Part shown: positions 35,453 through 44,563 of the stretch, in pieces
Numbering within the stretch: position 1 is the first letter of the stretch
Layout: each line of letters begins with the position of its first letter
From: Pelagibacterium lacus
GTDB lineage: Bacteria; Pseudomonadota; Alphaproteobacteria; Rhizobiales; Devosiaceae
Length of the DNA stretch: 64,000 nucleotides
NCBI RefSeq assembly: GCF_003345525.1
Contig: NZ_QQNH01000012.1
Span: forward strand, 1-64,000
Direction of reading: 5' to 3'
Program-made: the position numbers and the translations under genes
The notes under the pieces: model-generated
Told to the model about the DNA's origin: nothing
What the model saw: the letters and a program-made list of their open reading frames with translations, nothing else
Databases searched by the model: none

Positions 35453-36535
35453 TCAGACGGCGAAACCAGCGGGGCGGAGTCCGGGGCTGTGGGCGCACAG
35501 AACCTTGAACAAAGTTCCCATCTGGTCGGGGTCCATCAGCCGGTCGCGGGCGGCGGCAAGCGCTTCGGCGCGCTTCGGATTGGCTTTGGCGAGCGCCGCA
35601 TGGCGCTCCACCAGCCCCAAGGATGCAAGAAAGCGCCCCTGGGTCACAAGGGGGGCGGCGTTCAACCCAGCCATGCGCGCAGCGCGGGCCAGCGCCTCGA
35701 AATCGACATGCGCGGTGAGGTCGGCCGCTCCGGGCCGGGCGAGGGGATCGACATAGGCATGGCGGGACAACGCCTGCAGGGTTTCCCCCGGCCCGCTCCG
35801 CTCATGGCCGTAATCGATGGCGAGCAGGGCGCCGCCGCGCGGGGCGATGAGGGCACAGACCTGGCCCATGAATTGCTGGGCGGCGAGGCCGATCTCGGCG
35901 ACTTCGCCCTCCACGGCCGTGGCAAAGGCTTCGCCGATGAGGCCTTCCGCATAAGGGGTGGGCGAGAGGCCGAAGCGGCGTTGGCCATCGGTCAGCCCGA
36001 CCGAGCGTTCGAACCATTTGCCGCCGCGCTTGACGAATTGGCGGATGGGCAGGGCGTCGAAGAACTCGTTGGCGATGACGATCAGCGGCACGTCATGGAT
36101 GTGCTCGACATCCTCGATCCACACCGGCCCATAGGCGGCGAGGCGGTCGCGCTGCATGGCGGCGAGAACCGGATTGGTCTCGAACAGGCGCAGATCCAGC
36201 GCCTCGCCGAGGCCGGTGGCGCGGGTGGCGACGCGCAGGGCATCGGCCATGAGCGTGCCGCGCCCGGGGCCGAGCTCGAGCAGGGTGAAGCGGTCGGGGG
36301 CGCCCATCTGGAGGTAGAGATCGGCGATCCAGGCGCCGATCATTTCCCCAAATGTCTGGCTGATCTCCGGGGCGGTGATGAAATCACCCTCCTGGCCCAG
36401 CGGATCAGCCGTGCGGTAATAGCCCCGCGTGGGATGGGTAAGACACAGGCCCATATAGGTGGCCAGCGACATGGGCCCCGACTGGCGGATCTGCATGTCG
36501 ATGAGATCGCCCAGCGAAAGCGCCCGATCAGGCAT
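35453..36535 (-). CDS. SAM-dependent protein methyltransferase (MidA/NDUFAF7 family)
   Basis: Homologue of mitochondrial NDUFAF7/MidA, which dimethylates an arginine of the NDUFS2 subunit during complex I assembly. The 360 residues include the SAM-binding segment FTLLELGPGRGTLMADALRV, the family start (MSLATYMGLCLTHPTRGYY) and EGDFITAPEISQTFGEM. Its ATG overlaps the lgt stop by 8 nt. Symbol not given because bacterial naming is inconsistent. Confidence 0.93.
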   Translation of the reverse strand: MPDRALSLGDLIDMQIRQSGPMSLATYMGLCLTHPTRGYYRTADPLGQEGDFITAPEISQTFGEMIGAWIADLYLQMGAPDRFTLLELGPGRGTLMADALRVATRATGLGEALDLRLFETNPVLAAMQRDRLAAYGPVWIEDVEHIHDVPLIVIANEFFDALPIRQFVKRGGKWFERSVGLTDGQRRFGLSPTPYAEGLIGEAFATAVEGEVAEIGLAAQQFMGQVCALIAPRGGALLAIDYGHERSGPGETLQALSRHAYVDPLARPGAADLTAHVDFEALARAARMAGLNAAPLVTQGRFLASLGLVERHAALAKANPKRAEALAAARDRLMDPDQMGTLFKVLCAHSPGLRPAGFAV

Positions 36536-37343
36536 CGCGGTGCGTCTGGGCCCAGACGATCAGGCCGATGCCCGCCGCAAGGATGGGCAGGGACAGCACC
36601 ATGCCCATGGTCAGCCAGCCAAAGGCGAGATAGCCGATATGGGCATCGGGCAGGCGGAAGAACTCGACGAAGATGCGCGAGACCGCATAGCCGATGCCGA
36701 AGACCCCGGCGACGAAGCCCGGCCTGCGCAGGGCGAGGCGGTTATGGGTGAAAAAGCGGATGACGAGAAATAGCACGAGGCCTTCCAGCAGGCCCTCATA
36801 GAGCTGGCTGGGATGGCGCGGCAGCTCGCCGCCGCCGGGAAACACCACGCCCCAGGGCATGGTGGTGACGCTGCCATAGAGCTCGGCGTTGATGAAATTG
36901 GCGATGCGGCCGAGTAGGAGCCCGATAGGCGCGCAGCAGGCGACGAGATCGAGCCCCGACAGCACATTGGCCCCCTTGCGCCAGAGATAGACGATCATGG
37001 CGATGGCAAGGCCCGCCGCCCCGCCATGGAAGCTCATGCCGCCATCCCAAAGCGCGATGATCGCGGCCGGATTGGCCGCGAAGGCCAGGGGATCGTAGAA
37101 CAGCACATAGCCCAGGCGGCCGCCGACGATGATGCCGATGACGATCCAGAAGGTGAAGTCGAACAATTCGTCCGGGGTCATGGGTGGGTTACCCTTCACC
37201 CAGAGCGATTTGCGCTTCAGCAGCAGCATGCCGTATCCGACGCCGAGGAAAATCCCGGCCAGATAGGCCAGCGCATACCAGCGGATGACGATCGGGCCGA
37301 TGGCGAAGGCGACGGGATCGATATCGGGAAAGGGCACGGGCAA
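36528..37343 (-). CDS. lgt: Prolipoprotein diacylglyceryl transferase
   Basis: Transfers diacylglycerol from phosphatidylglycerol to the lipobox cysteine, the first step of lipoprotein maturation at the inner membrane. The 271-residue protein has about seven TM helices, the GGMSFHGG loop with the conserved His, and the Lgt signature GLLLGRIANFINAELYG. First gene of the lgt-midA-pgeF group, divergent from ubiK. Confidence 0.97.
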   Translation of the reverse strand: MPVPFPDIDPVAFAIGPIVIRWYALAYLAGIFLGVGYGMLLLKRKSLWVKGNPPMTPDELFDFTFWIVIGIIVGGRLGYVLFYDPLAFAANPAAIIALWDGGMSFHGGAAGLAIAMIVYLWRKGANVLSGLDLVACCAPIGLLLGRIANFINAELYGSVTTMPWGVVFPGGGELPRHPSQLYEGLLEGLVLFLVIRFFTHNRLALRRPGFVAGVFGIGYAVSRIFVEFFRLPDAHIGYLAFGWLTMGMVLSLPILAAGIGLIVWAQTHRDA

Positions 37344-37461
37344 GCTCCGATGGCTTCGGGGGTGGCGCGACCATGCCGCCGGGGCCGGCTCTGGTCAAGC
37401 GGGACGCAAGTCCCTACATAGGGAAACACAATGGCAATCCGCCAGACAAAGGGAAGCGAAC

Positions 37462-37713
37462 ATGACGCAATCGAGCAAGTTCTTCGACGATCTGGGGCGG
37501 CTGATGAACGATGCCGCTTCGGTGGCCGACGGCGTAAGGCGCGAGGCCGAAACGGCGTTCCGCGGGCAGATGGAGCGCGTGGTCAACGACCTCAACCTCG
37601 TCAAGCGCGAGGACTATGACGCACTGCGCGAACTCGTCGCCACGCAGGGCGAGGAGATCGAGGCGCTGCGCAAGGAGCTCGATGCCCTGAAATCTGGCGG
37701 CAAGACCGCCTGA
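37462..37713 (+). CDS. ubiK: UbiK-type BMFP accessory protein
   Basis: An 83-residue coiled-coil protein of the BMFP/UbiK family, which supports ubiquinone synthesis in aerobic proteobacteria. Helices FFDDLGRLMNDAASVADGVR and the C-terminal REDYDALRELVATQ coiled coil are typical. ATG 37462, with a GGGAAG site upstream, is chosen over the longer frame. It lies 5 bp before the phosphoesterase gene. Confidence 0.85.
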   Translation: MTQSSKFFDDLGRLMNDAASVADGVRREAETAFRGQMERVVNDLNLVKREDYDALRELVATQGEEIEALRKELDALKSGGKTA

Positions 37714-37718
37714 TAGCC

Positions 37719-38453
37719 ATGAAGGTCGCGGTTCTCTCCGACATCCACGGCAATGCCCTGGCGCTCGAGGCGGTGCTGGCCGATATCGACCGGCACGGCG
37801 TGGAAAAGATCCTCAATCTCGGGGATCATTTCGCAGGGCCGGTCGAACCGCGCCGGACGGCGGACATGCTGGCCGGACTCGACATGGTGGCGATCACCGG
37901 CAACACCGATCGCTATCTGATGGAAGGCGATCACGATGACCTCGACGAAAGCGAGCGCTGGATCGTCGATAAACTGAAGGGCGCGCCGATGGCGTGGCTC
38001 GGGTCCCTGCCGGCGACGGCGGTTTATGGCGATGCGATCTTTTTGAGTCACGGAACGCCCCGGTCCGACGAGACCTATTGGCTGGACCGCAAGGCGGGCA
38101 AGGGGCGCATGCGGGTTGCGACGCTCGGCGAGGTGGAGGCCGAATTGCCGCGCGAGCGGCTGCCGGTCTATTGCTGCGGACATACGCATGTGGCGCGGGT
38201 CGTGACGCTGGATGACGGGACCATCGTGTTCAATCCCGGCTCGGTCGGGCGGCCTTCCTTCACCATGAGCGACCCCGAATCGGCGGCGCGCCTGTCGCCG
38301 GCCGCCGCCTATGCCATTGTCGAGCAGTCGGGCGGGAAATGGCACGTCAATCTCGCGCAGGTGGCCTATGACAACATGGCCGCCTCGGCTCTGGCGCAGG
38401 CCCATGGCAAGGCGAACTGGGCGGTGGATCTGGCGCGCGGGCGCCAGCGCTGA
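37719..38453 (+). CDS. YfcE/MJ0936-type metallophosphoesterase
   Basis: A 244-residue calcineurin-like phosphoesterase of the short diadenosine-tetraphosphatase-like group: VLSDIHGNALALEAVL, the GDHFAGP and GNTDRY metal sites, LSHGTP and the CGHTHVARVV block. The usual GNHD is GNTD here, as in the MJ0936 subgroup. The physiological substrate is unknown. Probably cotranscribed with ubiK 5 bp upstream. Confidence 0.9.
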   Translation: MKVAVLSDIHGNALALEAVLADIDRHGVEKILNLGDHFAGPVEPRRTADMLAGLDMVAITGNTDRYLMEGDHDDLDESERWIVDKLKGAPMAWLGSLPATAVYGDAIFLSHGTPRSDETYWLDRKAGKGRMRVATLGEVEAELPRERLPVYCCGHTHVARVVTLDDGTIVFNPGSVGRPSFTMSDPESAARLSPAAAYAIVEQSGGKWHVNLAQVAYDNMAASALAQAHGKANWAVDLARGRQR

Positions 38454-38497
38454 GGCCCCGACGCGGCCCAAGAAAACCCTGTGAACACGGGGCGAAA

Positions 38498-38512
38498 TTA
38501 AGACCTCGTTAA
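38498..38512. promoter_or_regulatory. CtrA box (TTAA-N7-TTAA) upstream of ybjN
   Basis: A perfect CtrA full site, with the CC flank seen in many Caulobacter sites. It lies 240 bp before ybjN in a 299-bp spacer that otherwise shows no gene, so the ybjN-proC-csaA transcript may have a long leader or a second, closer promoter. Confidence 0.5.
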
Positions 38513-38752
38513 CCATGACGCGCCGATCATCCACAAGAGAAATCCGGTTTCGGGCTCGCGTTTATGGGCCCTCCGGGCTGGCTGGGTGTACAGTTGAATC
38601 AACGTCGATTCGTACATCCTAGTCCCGGCGTATCGTCCCGTTGCGGAACGGTATTTCGGGTCCGGTCTCGCCGGTTCGGTTGTGCCGCGTAGGGCGTCCG
38701 GCAGTTCGGTCGGACGGTCATCATCACCTTGCTCAAGTGTGCGGAGCCAGCC

Positions 38753-39253
38753 ATGTCTCTCTTGGAATTGGAACTCGATCGGACCATTCACCCGGTCGAC
38801 ATCATCGAGCACATAGCCGCGATCAGCGACTGGTCGTTCGAGCGGCAGGACGCCGACGAGATTTCCATTTCGGTCAAGGGCGGCTGGAGCGACTACCACG
38901 TCTCGTTCAATTGGATGGAAGAGATGGAATCGCTGCACCTGGCCTGCGCGTTCGATCTCAAGGTGCCCGAGGCGCGGCGCGGGGAAATCAAGCAGCTCAT
39001 CTCGCTCATCAACGAGCAGTTGTGGATCGGCCATTTCGACATCTGGAACAAGGAAGGCGTGGTGCTGTTCCGCAATTCGCACCTGTTGTCGGGAGGCGCG
39101 GAAGTCTCGCCGCAGCAATGCGAGGCGCTGCTGCGCTCGGCGACCGAGAGCTGCGATCTCTACTACCAGGCCTTCCAGTTCGTGGTCTGGGCCGGCAAGA
39201 CGGCGCAGGATGCACTGGCCGAAGTCATGTTCGAAACCGTCGGGCAGGCGTGA
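38753..39253 (+). CDS. YbjN domain-containing protein
   Basis: A 166-residue soluble protein with a YbjN fold, a structural relative of type III secretion chaperones: IHPVDIIEHIAAISDWSFER, the NEQLWIGHFDIWNKEGVVLF middle and a helical end with FQFVVWAGKTAQDALAEV. YbjN affects motility and envelope traits in E. coli, but a direct activity is not known. CGGAGC precedes the chosen ATG. Its stop overlaps the proC start by 1 nt. Confidence 0.88.
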   Translation: MSLLELELDRTIHPVDIIEHIAAISDWSFERQDADEISISVKGGWSDYHVSFNWMEEMESLHLACAFDLKVPEARRGEIKQLISLINEQLWIGHFDIWNKEGVVLFRNSHLLSGGAEVSPQQCEALLRSATESCDLYYQAFQFVVWAGKTAQDALAEVMFETVGQA

Positions 39254-40065
39254 TGCTGTCAGGATCGGGAGGGGTTCTGCTGGTCGGCGCCGGCAAAATG
39301 GGCGTGGCGATGGCGGCCGGCTGGCTGCGCGCCGGGCTGTCCGGGCCGGACCTGACGCTGGTCGACCCGCACCCCCATGAGAGCGTGCGCGATTTCGCGG
39401 CGAAGAACCGGGCGCGCCTGCAGACGGACCTGCCCCGGGAAACGCCCCGGGCGGTCATCCTGGCGGTGAAACCGCAGGTGATGGATGCGGTTCTGGCGCA
39501 GGTGAGGACGATCGTCGGACCCGAGACGCTGGCGATTTCCATCGCCGCGGGGATTTCGCTGGCGCGGCTGACCGGAGGCCTGGGCACCGAGCGCGTGGTG
39601 CGGGCCATGCCCAATACCCCGGCGCAATTGGGCAAGGGGATTTCTGGCGCCGTCGCCGCCCCGGCCGTGACGGGAGCCGACCGCGATCTGGCCGAGGCGC
39701 TGCTGGCGGCGGCCGGCCCGGTGGTATGGTTCGACGACGAGGCGGCCATCGACGCTGTGACCGCCGTTTCGGGTTCGGGGCCGGCCTATGTGTTCCATCT
39801 GGTCGAGGCCATGGCGGCGGGCGGCGTCGCGCAGGGGCTCGACCCGGAGCGGGCCATGATGCTGGCGCGGCAGACGGTGATCGGCGCGGCGGCGCTGCTC
39901 GAGGCCGATGAAAGCGACGCGGCGCAATTGCGCAAGAACGTCACCTCGCCTAATGGCACGACCCAGGCGGCGCTCGACGTGCTGATGGCCGAGGACGGCC
40001 TCGTGGCCCTCATGACCCGGGCGATGACGGCGGCGCGCCAGCGCAGCGAGGAACTGGGCCAATGA
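39253..40065 (+). CDS. proC: Pyrroline-5-carboxylate reductase
   Basis: Last step of proline synthesis, reducing pyrroline-5-carboxylate with NAD(P)H. The 270 residues show the Rossmann loop [18 protein letters not shown], the [13 protein letters not shown] segment and the catalytic ending [18 protein letters not shown] and [15 protein letters not shown]. The reading frame is open further upstream, but the ATG overlapping the ybjN stop gives the family start. It overlaps csaA by 4 nt. Confidence 0.97.
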   Translation: MLSGSGGVLLVGAGKMGVAMAAGWLRAGLSGPDLTLVDPHPHESVRDFAAKNRARLQTDLPRETPRAVILAVKPQVMDAVLAQVRTIVGPETLAISIAAGISLARLTGGLGTERVVRAMPNTPAQLGKGISGAVAAPAVTGADRDLAEALLAAAGPVVWFDDEAAIDAVTAVSGSGPAYVFHLVEAMAAGGVAQGLDPERAMMLARQTVIGAAALLEADESDAAQLRKNVTSPNGTTQAALDVLMAEDGLVALMTRAMTAARQRSEELGQ

Positions 40066-40403
40066 GCGGGACCATCGGGTTCGACGATTTTCTCGCGGTC
40101 GATATCCGCGTCGGAACCATCCTCGAGGCGAGCCCGTTTCCAGAGGCGCGCAAGCCTGCCTTCATCCTGATGATCGATTTCGGCCCCGAAATCGGGATCA
40201 AGAAATCGTCAGCGCAGATCACCGTTCACTACACGCCCGAGGCGCTTGTCGGGCGCCAGGTGATGGCCGTGGTGAACTTTCCGCCGCGTCAGATCGGCCC
40301 GATTCGCTCGGAAGTCCTGACCCTGGGCTATGAGGATGCGGATGGGGCGATCGTGCTGGCGGCGGTCGACAAGCCGGTGCCCAATGGCCGAAGGCTGATG
40401 TAG
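40062..40403 (+). CDS. csaA: CsaA-type tRNA-binding protein
   Basis: A 113-residue OB-fold protein of the tRNA-binding-domain (Trbp111/CsaA) family, with [36 protein letters not shown] and [15 protein letters not shown]. The Bacillus homologue has chaperone-like, secretion-related activity; in proteobacteria the role is unclear. Last gene of ybjN-proC-csaA, joined by a 4-nt overlap. Confidence 0.92.
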   Translation: MSGTIGFDDFLAVDIRVGTILEASPFPEARKPAFILMIDFGPEIGIKKSSAQITVHYTPEALVGRQVMAVVNFPPRQIGPIRSEVLTLGYEDADGAIVLAAVDKPVPNGRRLM

Positions 40404-40478
40404 CGGACGCGTCTGAATGCTTGTGTTGCCGCGATCACGTGGCATAAAGGAAAACCGATACCATCCCGGACACCGCTC

Positions 40479-41696
40479 GTGACATCACCTGATTATCCGC
40501 ACCGCGCTCGTGAACCTCGCCTGATGGGGTTCGCGAGTTCGACGCGTGCCGCCCTCGTGCCGGCCATGAGCCTGGCGCGCTGGCTCATCATCCTGATCCT
40601 GCTCGCGTGCGTCTATTTCTTCCATGGCTTCCTTGTCCCGGTGCTGGCGGCGCTGATCATCGGCTTCGCGAGCTGGCCGGTCTACCGCCGGGTCCGCTCG
40701 GCCATCGGCGGCAGCCGCACGCTGGCGGCGAGCCTCATGATCGCGGTGATCGTGCTCTTCATCCTCGTGCCCATCCTGATGGCGCTCTCCTATGCTTCCC
40801 ACGAGGTGCGGTCGCTGATCACCTGGGTGCTGGCCACCAACGCCAATGGCGCGCCGGCGCCGCAATGGTTTGCCACCCTCCCCATGGTAGGGGAGTGGGC
40901 CATCGAGCAATGGGACCTCTATATTGGCCGCCCGGGGGCGCTGGGGCAGTATGTGACGGTCATCGGCGGGGCCAATGTCTACAACATCTACCAGACCATC
41001 CTCGCGGCGGGCGGCAGCTTTCTCGACCTGGCGCTGAACCTGTTGTTCATGCTGATCGCCCTGTTGTTCGTCTATCGCGACGGCGAGACCTTCGCCTCCC
41101 AGCTCGACAAGTTCGGGGAGCGCATATTGCCGACGCGCTGGCAGAGACTGTCGCGGGTGGTGCCCGCGACGATCAGCTCGACGGTGACCGGCATGACCAT
41201 CATCGCCATCGGCGAGGGCATCGTCCTGGGCATCGCCTACTGGCTGGCCGGGGCGCCGTCGCCGGTGCTGCTGGGCGTCATCACCGGCGTCGCCGCGATG
41301 ATCCCCGGCGGTGCGCCGCTCTCGTTCACGCTGGTCTCGGTCTATCTGGCGGCCAGCGGATCGGTGTTCCAAGGGATCGCGTTGTTCCTGTGGGGCTCGA
41401 TCGAATTGTTCATCGTCGACAAGACGCTGCGGCCCAAGTTGGTGGGCGGCCCGATCAAGCTGCCCTTCCTGCCGACATTCTTCGGCCTCGTGGGCGGGGT
41501 CAAGACCATGGGCTTTGTCGGCCTGTTCGTCGGCCCGGTGCTGATGGCGCTGCTGGTCTCGATGTGGCGCGAATGGGCGCGCGATCTCGACCAGGCCGAC
41601 GCGGAGGGCGGGCAGGGGATCGCCGTGCCGCCCGAGCCCGAGGTCCTCGCGTCAGGCGAAGCCGGAAGCCAGCAGGCCGAGAAGCAGGACGCCTAG
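40479..41696 (+). CDS. AI-2E/PerM family membrane permease
   Basis: A 405-residue inner-membrane protein of the AI-2E exporter superfamily with about eight helices: the paired N-terminal LARWLIILILLACVYFFHGF helices, a central extracytoplasmic region, and the C-terminal PLSFTLVSVYLAASGS, GSIELFIVDKTLRPKLVGG signature block. Members move small solutes or act in proton/sodium exchange; the substrate here is unknown. The start is GTG; the next Met (codon 16) is possible. Its last 45 bp overlap the end of uppP on the other strand. Confidence 0.9.
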   Translation: MTSPDYPHRAREPRLMGFASSTRAALVPAMSLARWLIILILLACVYFFHGFLVPVLAALIIGFASWPVYRRVRSAIGGSRTLAASLMIAVIVLFILVPILMALSYASHEVRSLITWVLATNANGAPAPQWFATLPMVGEWAIEQWDLYIGRPGALGQYVTVIGGANVYNIYQTILAAGGSFLDLALNLLFMLIALLFVYRDGETFASQLDKFGERILPTRWQRLSRVVPATISSTVTGMTIIAIGEGIVLGIAYWLAGAPSPVLLGVITGVAAMIPGGAPLSFTLVSVYLAASGSVFQGIALFLWGSIELFIVDKTLRPKLVGGPIKLPFLPTFFGLVGGVKTMGFVGLFVGPVLMALLVSMWREWARDLDQADAEGGQGIAVPPEPEVLASGEAGSQQAEKQDA

Positions 41697-42485
41697 GGCG
41701 ACGCGATAGACCACGAAGGGCGTGTAGGACCGGCTCTTGAGCCAGTTCATCAGCACCGTGATGGCGACCATGGCGAACAGGAAGGCCAGCACGCCGCCGA
41801 ACAGGGCTTCGCCGGTGAGGTCGGAATTACCGCTGCGCGCCATTTCGATGCCGGCCAGCAGCCCCGCTCCGAGAATGGTGGGGATCGAGAGCAGCATGGC
41901 GACCCGGGCCGAGAGCGGGCGATCCAGTCCGGCAAAGCGCCCCGCCGTCATGCAGATACCCGAGCGGGACACGCCGGGGATGATGGCGATCAGTTGCGCG
42001 AAGCCGATGATCAGCGCATCGCGGAACGAGAGCGATTCAATGGTGGTCTTGAGCTGGGGGCGGCGGTCGGCGAAGTAGAGCAGCACGCCGAAGACAAGGG
42101 TGGTCCAGGCGATGATCGGCAGGGAGCGGCCGTAATCGGTGATCAGATCCTTGGCGAGAAAGGCCCCGACCACGATGGGCAGCGAGGCGACGATCACCAC
42201 CAGCAGCAGGCGGAAGCGCGCGCCGCCCTTGCCGGTGACGCCATCCACCAGCCCCATGAAGAGCGCTGCGATATCGCGGCGGAAATAGAGCAGAACCGCA
42301 CCGAGCGTACCGACATGCAGGGCAATGTCGAAGGCCAGTTCCTCGGCGGGCGTCATGGTACTCGAGGCGACGCCGAGGGTTTCGAGCAGCCAGCGACCGA
42401 GGATGAGATGGGCCGAGGAACTGATCGGCAGGAACTCGGTCACGCCCTGCACGAGGGCGAGGAAAATGGTCGAAACGATATCCAC
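41652..42485 (-). CDS. uppP: Undecaprenyl-diphosphatase (BacA/UppP)
   Basis: Dephosphorylates undecaprenyl pyrophosphate so the lipid carrier can be reused for peptidoglycan and polysaccharide synthesis. The 277-residue membrane protein carries the catalytic QGVTEFLPISSSAHL motif and the PGVSRSG loop. The start is a GTG with AGGA upstream. It reads convergently with the AI-2E permease gene; the two coding regions overlap tail to tail by 45 bp. Confidence 0.97.
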   Translation of the reverse strand: MDIVSTIFLALVQGVTEFLPISSSAHLILGRWLLETLGVASSTMTPAEELAFDIALHVGTLGAVLLYFRRDIAALFMGLVDGVTGKGGARFRLLLVVIVASLPIVVGAFLAKDLITDYGRSLPIIAWTTLVFGVLLYFADRRPQLKTTIESLSFRDALIIGFAQLIAIIPGVSRSGICMTAGRFAGLDRPLSARVAMLLSIPTILGAGLLAGIEMARSGNSDLTGEALFGGVLAFLFAMVAITVLMNWLKSRSYTPFVVYRVALGVLLLGLLASGFA

Positions 42486-42496
42486 GAAGAAAGGTC

Positions 42497-43018
42497 CTAT
42501 GAGGAGGAGTCGGACAGGCGCAGGGTTTTGAGAAGCTGGTGATCGCTGCGCTCGGTCATTTCGGCAAAGAAGCGCTTGACGTTTTCGCGGGATTGCTCGG
42601 GCAGGCTGGCAAAGGCGCTGTCGATGCGCCGGGCCTGGGTGGCGCTCAGCACCTCGAAAAAGTCGCGGCCCTTCTCGGTGGGAAACAGCAGGCGCTGGCG
42701 GCGGTCGGTTTCCCCATGGCGCTGGGCGACATAGCCGCTGTCGATCAACTGGCGCAGGACGCGCGCAAGGCTCTGCTTGGTGATGCGCAGGATGTCGAGC
42801 AGGTCGGCCACGGTCATGCCGGGACGCAAATTGACGAAATAGATCACCCGGTGATGGGCCCGTCCGAACCCCTGCATTTCGAGAAGCGCATCGGCATCGC
42901 GGACGAAATCCCGATAGGCGAAAAAGAACAGACCCATGATATCGATCGGCATCTCGGGGAAATCGTAGATCGCCGAATTTATGTCAGTCTTATTGACATT
43001 AATTGAGTGAACTGCCAT
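42497..43018 (-). CDS. MarR-family transcriptional regulator (PetP/LdtR-like)
   Basis: A 173-residue winged-helix regulator: dimer helix, then FGRAHHRVIYFVNLRPGMTV and recognition-helix region LRITKQSLARVLRQLIDSGY with wing DRRQRLLFPTEKG. It resembles the PetP/LdtR subgroup of alphaproteobacterial MarR proteins (moderate confidence). It is divergent from ilvE. ATG 43018 is used, but then a 6-bp palindrome that looks like an operator lies inside codons 7-13; a start at a later Met (MPIDIMG) would put it upstream. Confidence 0.88.
   Translation of the reverse strand: MAVHSINVNKTDINSAIYDFPEMPIDIMGLFFFAYRDFVRDADALLEMQGFGRAHHRVIYFVNLRPGMTVADLLDILRITKQSLARVLRQLIDSGYVAQRHGETDRRQRLLFPTEKGRDFFEVLSATQARRIDSAFASLPEQSRENVKRFFAEMTERSDHQLLKTLRLSDSSS
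42981..42999. promoter_or_regulatory. Candidate MarR operator palindrome
   Basis: ATGTCA-N7-TGACAT, a 6-bp perfect dyad of the size bound by MarR dimers, in an AT-rich patch at the 5' end of the marR reading frame. It may be an autoregulatory site or part of the divergent marR/ilvE control region. Confidence 0.4.
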
Positions 43019-43150
43019 CGTCCTTCCAACACGCTTCGACCTCAGCCGACTTATCACAGAGCCGCTTTGGTTTGCCAAGTGGCCAGGGAATGCTGCATTA
43101 TGGCCGAAGCGCGCGCAACGTGCCAATGGAACGAATTTCGGGAGAATAAA

Positions 43151-44041
43151 ATGGCCACCGTGCCAATGGATCAGCGAGACGGATGGATCTGGTACAATGG
43201 CGAGATGGTGCCCTGGAAGGACGCCAAGTTGCATGTGCTGACCCATGGTTTGCATTACGCGAGCAGCGTGTTCGAGGGCCAGCGCGCCTATGGCGGGGAA
43301 GTCTTCAAGCTGCGCGAGCATACCGAGCGGCTGATCGCTTCGGGCAAGACGCTCGACTTCACCATCCCGTTCAGCGCCGACGAGATCGACGAGGCCTGCC
43401 GCGAGGTGCTGTCCAAGAATAATCTGGTTGACGCCTATATGCGCCCCATCGCCTGGCGGGGCTCGGAAACCATCTCGGTGCCGGCGCGCGACAACAAGGT
43501 GCATGTGGCCATCGCCGCCTGGGTGTGGCCGAGCTATTTCTCGACCGAGGAGCGCCTTAAGGGCATCCGCCTGTGCTGGGCCGACTGGAAGCGCCCCTCG
43601 CCGGAGACCATTCCGTGCAAGGCCAAGGCGGCGGGTCTTTACATGATCTGCACCCTCTCCAAGCACGCGGCGATGGACAAGGGCTATGCCGATGCGCTGA
43701 TGCTCGACTATCGCGGCTATGTAGCCGAGGCAACCGGGGCCAATGTGTTCTTCGTCAAGGGCAAGGAAATCACCACGCCGACGCCGGATTGCTTCCTCGA
43801 CGGCATTACCCGCCGCACCGTGATCGGGCTGGCCAAGGCGGCCGGCTATACGGTCACCGAGCGTCATATCAAGCCCGAAGAGCTGACCCAGTTCGACGAG
43901 TGTTTCCTCACCGGAACCGCGGCGGAAGTGACCCCGGTGTCGGAAGTGGGCGAATACAGCTTCACCCCGGGCGAGGCCTGCCGCACGCTGGTCGAAGCCT
44001 ATATGGCCGAAGTGCAGCCCAAGCAGGCGGCTGCGGAGTAA
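43151..44041 (+). CDS. ilvE: Branched-chain amino acid aminotransferase
   Basis: PLP-dependent transamination in Ile, Leu and Val synthesis and breakdown. The 296-residue class IV enzyme shows THGLHYASSVFEGQRAY, the PCKAKAAGLYM region and the LTGTAAEVTPV end typical of proteobacterial IlvE. GGAGAATAAA precedes the ATG. A strong terminator follows. Branched-chain breakdown through this enzyme ultimately feeds propionyl-CoA, the substrate of the pcc operon. Confidence 0.96.
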   Translation: MATVPMDQRDGWIWYNGEMVPWKDAKLHVLTHGLHYASSVFEGQRAYGGEVFKLREHTERLIASGKTLDFTIPFSADEIDEACREVLSKNNLVDAYMRPIAWRGSETISVPARDNKVHVAIAAWVWPSYFSTEERLKGIRLCWADWKRPSPETIPCKAKAAGLYMICTLSKHAAMDKGYADALMLDYRGYVAEATGANVFFVKGKEITTPTPDCFLDGITRRTVIGLAKAAGYTVTERHIKPEELTQFDECFLTGTAAEVTPVSEVGEYSFTPGEACRTLVEAYMAEVQPKQAAAE

Positions 44042-44068
44042 AGTCCGGAACAATCGTAGGGTTTACGA

Positions 44069-44094
44069 GGCCGGGACGTTTCCCGGCCTTTTTC
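44069..44094 (+). terminator. Intrinsic terminator of ilvE
   Basis: GGCCGGGA-cgtt-TCCCGGCC, an 8-bp GC stem followed by a T-run, starting 27 bp after the ilvE stop. Confidence 0.92.
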
Positions 44095-44115
44095 ATTGGC
44101 CGCCCGGGTGTGTGG

Positions 44116-44562
44116 TCAATCCCAGCGGGCCTTGGCGTCGTCGTCGCTGCTCCTGGCGTCTACCCAGCTTTCGCCGCCGGGGCGCTGTTCCTTCTTCCAG
44201 AAGGGGGCGGTGGTCTTCAAGGTGTCCATGATGAAATTGGCGCCGTCGAAGGCGGTCTGGCGGTGGGGGGCGAGGGTCATCACCTGCACGATGGGCTCGC
44301 CGGGGCGGAGCGTGCCGAAGCGATGGATGATCTCGGCGTCGAGCAGCGCGAAGCGCGCCATGGCGTCGCGGCGCAGGTTCTCGAGCTGGCGCCGGGCCAG
44401 CGCCGGGTAGTGTTCGAGCGTCATGGTGGTGATGGGATCGTCCGGGCTCGAGCGGACAAGGCCGGTGAAGGTGACAGCGGCGCCGGCCCCGGCGCCCCGT
44501 TCGAGAAAGGCATTGGAGAGGGCGCCGGGATCGAAAGCCTGCGCTTGCAGCGTGACGCCCAA
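44116..44562 (-). CDS. moaE: Molybdopterin synthase catalytic subunit
   Basis: With MoaD, converts cyclic pyranopterin monophosphate to molybdopterin. The 148-residue protein has the start LQAQAFDPGALSNAFL, the AVTFTGLVRS segment, LEHYPALARRQLE and the catalytic-lysine region APFWKKEQRPGGESWVDARS. Encoded 1 bp after moaD, in the pgsA-moaD-moaE run. Confidence 0.96.
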   Translation of the reverse strand: MGVTLQAQAFDPGALSNAFLERGAGAGAAVTFTGLVRSSPDDPITTMTLEHYPALARRQLENLRRDAMARFALLDAEIIHRFGTLRPGEPIVQVMTLAPHRQTAFDGANFIMDTLKTTAPFWKKEQRPGGESWVDARSSDDDAKARWD

Positions 44563-44563
44563 T

